Positions 60,511-64,000 of a stretch of 64,000 nt of DNA are shown here, one piece after another. The stretch covers positions 3,612,501-3,676,500 of the forward strand of contig JAPWDM010000016.1 of the NCBI GenBank assembly GCA_035578155.1, written 5' to 3'. A program made the translations under genes and the position numbers. Source of the stretch: Brachynemurus nebulosus. Taxonomy: Eukaryota; Arthropoda; Insecta; Neuroptera; Myrmeleontidae. The notes beneath the pieces are model-generated. The model saw only the letters and a program-made list of their open reading frames with translations. It was not told the DNA's origin and did no database searches. How positions within the stretch are numbered: the stretch's first letter is position 1; each line of letters starts with the position of its first letter.

Positions 60511-60764
60511 ATGTAGCAGAGTAAATAAATATTTCTTTCCTTCACTTCAGTATTTTTATTTATTCTAATTTAATATACATAAGAAAAAAAATAGTTCTTG
60601 CTTTCAGAAAAATCATATTTTTCTCTACTGTTTTTTATACATAACAACTACTGTCAGTTTTTATTATTTTTTAATACCTACTTAGTTTTTTTTAAATGAA
60701 AAAAAATAAATAAATCTCACTAGAAATTGAATTTCAAAGGTTTCTTTTTACATTACTTTTAACA
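60511..60764 (-). repeat. probable Ty1/copia LTR (3' side)
   Basis: Minus strand starts TGTTAAAAGT directly after a polypurine tract (GAGGCGGAG, 60765-60773), which fixes one edge. The other edge is placed at 60511 by a terminal CA and is approximate. No matching LTR found in the window. Confidence 0.55.
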
Positions 60765-60814
60765 CTCCGCCTCAATTTCAAGTGAGATTTGATACATCAA
60801 ATCATACTGATAAA

Positions 60815-61935
60815 TTATACTAATCCTATTTGTAATCTTAATTTCTCAAATAGATCCTTGCTTAAACCCTTTGTCAGAATATCAGTCTTTTGCAGTTTCG
60901 TAGATACATATTTCACTTCTATTGTCTTGTGTTCATCATAGCATACATTAAACATCCGATTAATTCCCTGTATGGTATTTTTCCAGTTTCTTGTTTATTT
61001 ACTTCACATTCATCCATTGTAGGTAGTATTGCTTTGACAACATCATTAAAGCGGGCATTCCAAGTTCGTGGAGCTTGTTTTAATCCATAAAGTGATTTGT
61101 TTAATCTACATACTAGATTTGGATCAGCTACATTTCCTTTTGGTTGATGCATATAAATTTCTTCCTCGAGTTGTCCATGTAAAAATGCATTTTTTACATC
61201 AAGTTGACATGTGAGAAGATCGTGATAATTTATAAATGATAAGAATGTTCGTACGGTTGTTGAATGTGCTACTGGAGCATATATTTCTTCATAATCCAAA
61301 CCTTTCCTTTGTGCACATCCTTTGATAACTAGACGTGCTTTGTATTTCATGATATTTCCATGTTCATCTCTTTTCAGTTTAAATATCCATCTATTATTTA
61401 ATATTTTCTTTCCAGGTGGTGGTTTTACTAAATTCCACGTACGATTTTCTTTTATAGCATTTAATTCTTCCTCTACCGCATCATACCATTTCTGTTTATC
61501 TGGCTTTTCTTCAATATCTTCGAAATCTACAGGAATATCATCATCAACTATTGAATCCGTATTCAGTGCAAACACAGAGTAATCTTCTAAATATTTTGGC
61601 GTAGATCTGGTTCTTTTACTTCTTCTCAATTCACCATCATCAACTTGTTCATTATTAGATTCATTAGACTCATCATTTTCAATCTCTTCAACAATTTCTC
61701 CGCCTTCACTCACACCGTTTTCTTCTTCAGCAATTTCTTCATTTTTTTCTTGTTCTGTTGTCACCCACTCATTCCCTGTAGCTTTTTCTTCATCATGTGT
61801 AAATCTTGTTTCATCGAAAATGACATCTCTTCCTTTGTAGATTCTGTTTTCTTCCGGATACCATAGACGGTATCCATTATTACAATAACCAACCATTAAA
61901 CATTTTTAGTCGAATTTTCTCCGAAAAATTAGACT
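60815..61935 (-). pseudogene. pol: Ty1/copia pol remnant with two internal deletions
   Basis: Minus strand. It starts in the integrase C-terminal region: the motif MVGYCNNGYRLW at 61896, and one TAA (61906-61908) five codons or so upstream. An acidic linker (about residues 30-95) follows, then the copia RT opening (KYKARLVIKG, LDVKNAFLHG, SLYGLKQAPR). RT then jumps to PYRELIGCLMYAM, losing the YVDD catalytic centre. A second jump lies near 60920, after which the closing motif KYVSTKLQKTDILTKGL leads to TAA at 60815-60817. The polypurine tract and LTR follow. Non-functional. Confidence 0.85.
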
Positions 61936-62028
61936 TATACAGTCTATACGATAAGAGCTGCGAGAGGCGAGAGTAGGGGCGCTATTCGTTTTCGGACCCG
62001 TAGAACACGAATATGTAGAAAAAAAATG

Positions 62029-62086
<58 letters not shown>

Positions 62087-62399
62087 TCCCGCCACCTTTT
62101 AATTTGTGTAGGGCCCCCCTATGGAAGTTAAGAGATGAAATTTGGTAAATGGGGCTCATTTTCAAGGCACCTCATACTATCAAAGTGGGGTCAAATTTTG
62201 GGTAAATTTTTTTTCTGACCCGACCTTTAAGGGGGTGGTGGGGGGCGGAAAAGCAATAAAACTTTTCCAAACCGGTTTTAAATAATGTTTCGGTCAATTA
62301 TCTACAACATATCCAAAATTCAGCTTCCTAGGATGATTTGGTGGAAGTAGAGGGGGGAAAAACGATTTTCGCTGGATCTAACAGGCCCGCAGCCCCCCA
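61936..62399. other. GC-richer repeat region with (TA)n
   Basis: (TA)n at 62031-62085. 62090-62400 has G/C runs (GGTGGTGGGG, GCAGCCCCCC) like those in the tandem repeat that follows. No gene. Confidence 0.5.
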
Positions 62400-63000
62400 G
62401 AATTAACGTAGAGGGTTGAAATTTGTTGTGTTGATAAAGTTCGTACCTAGGTTGTGCTTTTTGGAGGTTTTAATATTTTACTCCCACCCCCCTCATTTTT
62501 AAGCTACAATTTCATGCATTTTCGACGTTTTCGAAGTTTGTACCACTCGCACAGGTCACCCAAATAAACCTAGAGGGCTGAAATTTTGTATTCGGGCTGA
62601 GTTAGTATCAAGGGGGTGCCTTTTGGGGGTCTCGACGTTTAGCCCCCACCCCCACCATTTTTATACCTAATAAAAAATGATTTTTCTTGTTTTTAACAGT
62701 TTCGTTCGGGTCAAAATCTCCCCAAATAAACCTAGAGGGCTGAAATTTTGTGTACAGGTTAAGCTAATAGCCAGACACTGTTTTTTGGGGGTTTCAACTT
62801 TTAACCCTTACCCCCACGATTTTTACGCCAATATTTCCTTAATTTTTTTGCTTGTTTTCTAACACGTCTAGAGACTCTCTAAGGAAACCTAGAGGGCTGA
62901 AATTTTGTGTATTCAGTTAGTATCCAGCTACTACCTTTTAGGGAGTCCACATTACTTTTCCCCCCACTTCTTCCATTTTTACATCGGAATTGAATGCTAT
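62400..63000 (+). repeat. ~162-bp degenerate tandem repeat
   Basis: Four units with the anchor TAGAGGGCTGAAATTTTG (first copy changed) at 62409, 62571, 62733 and 62890, a period of 162, 162 and 157. Each unit carries a TTTTTGGGGG-type G run and a CCCCCACCCCC-type C run. No coding content. Confidence 0.8.
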
Positions 63001-63386
63001 TGTTAAATGTGTTTTAAATGCATTACTTTTATTCTAAATACAAGTAGGCGAATAGTAATTTTAAAAAATTTAAAAAAAAGTGAATACAATTTTTTAACAA
63101 ATGAAATACATACATATTAAGTAATTTGAAAATGTTATTAAAGTCACTGTTTATTTATAAATTAGGAACTTTGAATTTTTACTATTTATAAAATAGAAAT
63201 TTTGGATTTTTTTGGAAAGAAAAAATACCTTCATAAAGGCCTTCTAGTCTACTATTTAAGGTCCTTTTTTAATACTTAAAAATAAAACACAAAGGCAATT
63301 GGCGGATAAGCATGGGTAGGAATGCTTTCGTACGAATTGTGTTGGCTTTTTTCCTGCTAACTGCTATCGGTATAAAATTGAAATTT
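63001..63386. other. AT-rich spacer
   Basis: No supported feature. Confidence 0.5.
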
Positions 63387-63800
63387 AGGGGAGAGCGGGG
63401 CTATACCGTACAGCGATGCTAAACCGTACACTCATTTTTCGTGTCTAGATTTCAAGCTAGACAAGTTCAATCGTTGTCGCAACCTAGCGCCTGACCGCGG
63501 AAAATCACAGGATTGAGTTCGTTCCGCTGTGCGTATAAATGCCAATATGACGGTGAAAAAACTTGTTTTTATTATTTCTCTTATAATTTTGGGGCACTGC
63601 CAAATAAGAGTTGGGTGGAGAACCTTTACTTATGAGCTAATAGCGATAAGATCATGAGAAATTACTTTTCTTAAGCTCTCTCTTGATCACTAGTGAAGAC
63701 TAGTTAGGCGACGGAATTTGAGGTTAAGTTATGAAACTCCCAAAAGGTACAGGATGGGGCTAAACCGTACAGAAGTGTACGACTTAGCCCCAAATGGTTT
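63387..63800. repeat. GGGGCTAAACCGTACA inverted-repeat unit
   Basis: GGGGCTATACCGTACAG (63398), GCTAAACCGTACA (63419) and GGGGCTAAACCGTACAG (63756) on the plus strand, with an inverted GTACGACTTAGCCCC at 63778. The terminal word is therefore repeated at both ends in both orientations. Likely a non-autonomous element; the boundaries are uncertain. Confidence 0.5.
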
Positions 63801-64000
63801 AATATGGTAACATTAATAAATTGTAGTTGATGCAGGAAATACAATAAAGTCTGCCGAGTCTGCAAACAATTTTACTTGTGATTTTTGTTTAAATGTATAA
63901 ACTTTAAATAAAATACTTTCGTTCTCTAAAATTTATCAATTTTTTTGATAAAAGTTAACCTAACACTTTTTATACTTTTATAAGCTGAACTAAATATACC
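63801..64000. other. AT-rich window end
   Basis: No supported feature. Confidence 0.5.

Overview
The window is AT-rich eukaryotic DNA, most likely from an insect (order not determined from sequence alone). I find no host gene I can name. Almost everything recognisable is transposable-element sequence in several nested layers. The evidence for an insect is two Env-bearing Ty3/gypsy elements of errantivirus type, hAT, piggyBac, PIF/Harbinger and Tc1/mariner-type termini, MADF and pipsqueak-type DNA-binding fragments, and long (TA)n tracts.

Layout. 1-4.1 kb: a pogo/Tigger-like MITE, a tRNA-derived SINE-like head, a hAT-type end, (TA)n tracts and a 1.09-kb foldback element. 4.1-11.9 kb: gypsy/errantivirus element 1 (minus strand), with 433-bp LTRs that differ at 3 positions. 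Its gag is open. Its pol has one stop and its env has one stop. 11.9-16.8 kb: small foldbacks, MITEs and a MADF pseudogene. 16.8-24.6 kb: element 2 (plus strand), with 513-bp LTRs that look identical, a 4-bp GTAC target duplication and open gag, pol and env. 25.3-27.9 kb: a hAT transposase gene with one intron and one in-frame stop. 28-34 kb: Penelope-like scraps, a tRNA-like sequence and a 3-kb unit with long inverted arms. 34-49.9 kb: TTAA-flanked elements, foldbacks, tandem repeats, two further hAT-type non-autonomous elements and a PIF/Harbinger-like element with a TTA duplication. 49.97-58.35 kb: element 3, an env-less gypsy element (minus strand, GTAGG duplication). One of its LTRs is split by a stack of four younger elements. 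58.3-64 kb: another hAT copy, a pipsqueak-type HTH fragment, an internally deleted Ty1/copia element, a ~162-bp tandem repeat and a final inverted repeat.

How it fits together. Elements 1 and 2 share one expression plan: gag, then pol in the -1 frame, then env downstream with a splice acceptor at its start. In element 1 an 8-codon upstream ORF runs into the env splice donor, so splicing turns it into the Env leader, while unspliced RNA ends it just before gag. In element 2 the signal peptide lies wholly in the env exon. Insertions that interrupt other insertions give a relative order of events, and two loci supply empty-site evidence.
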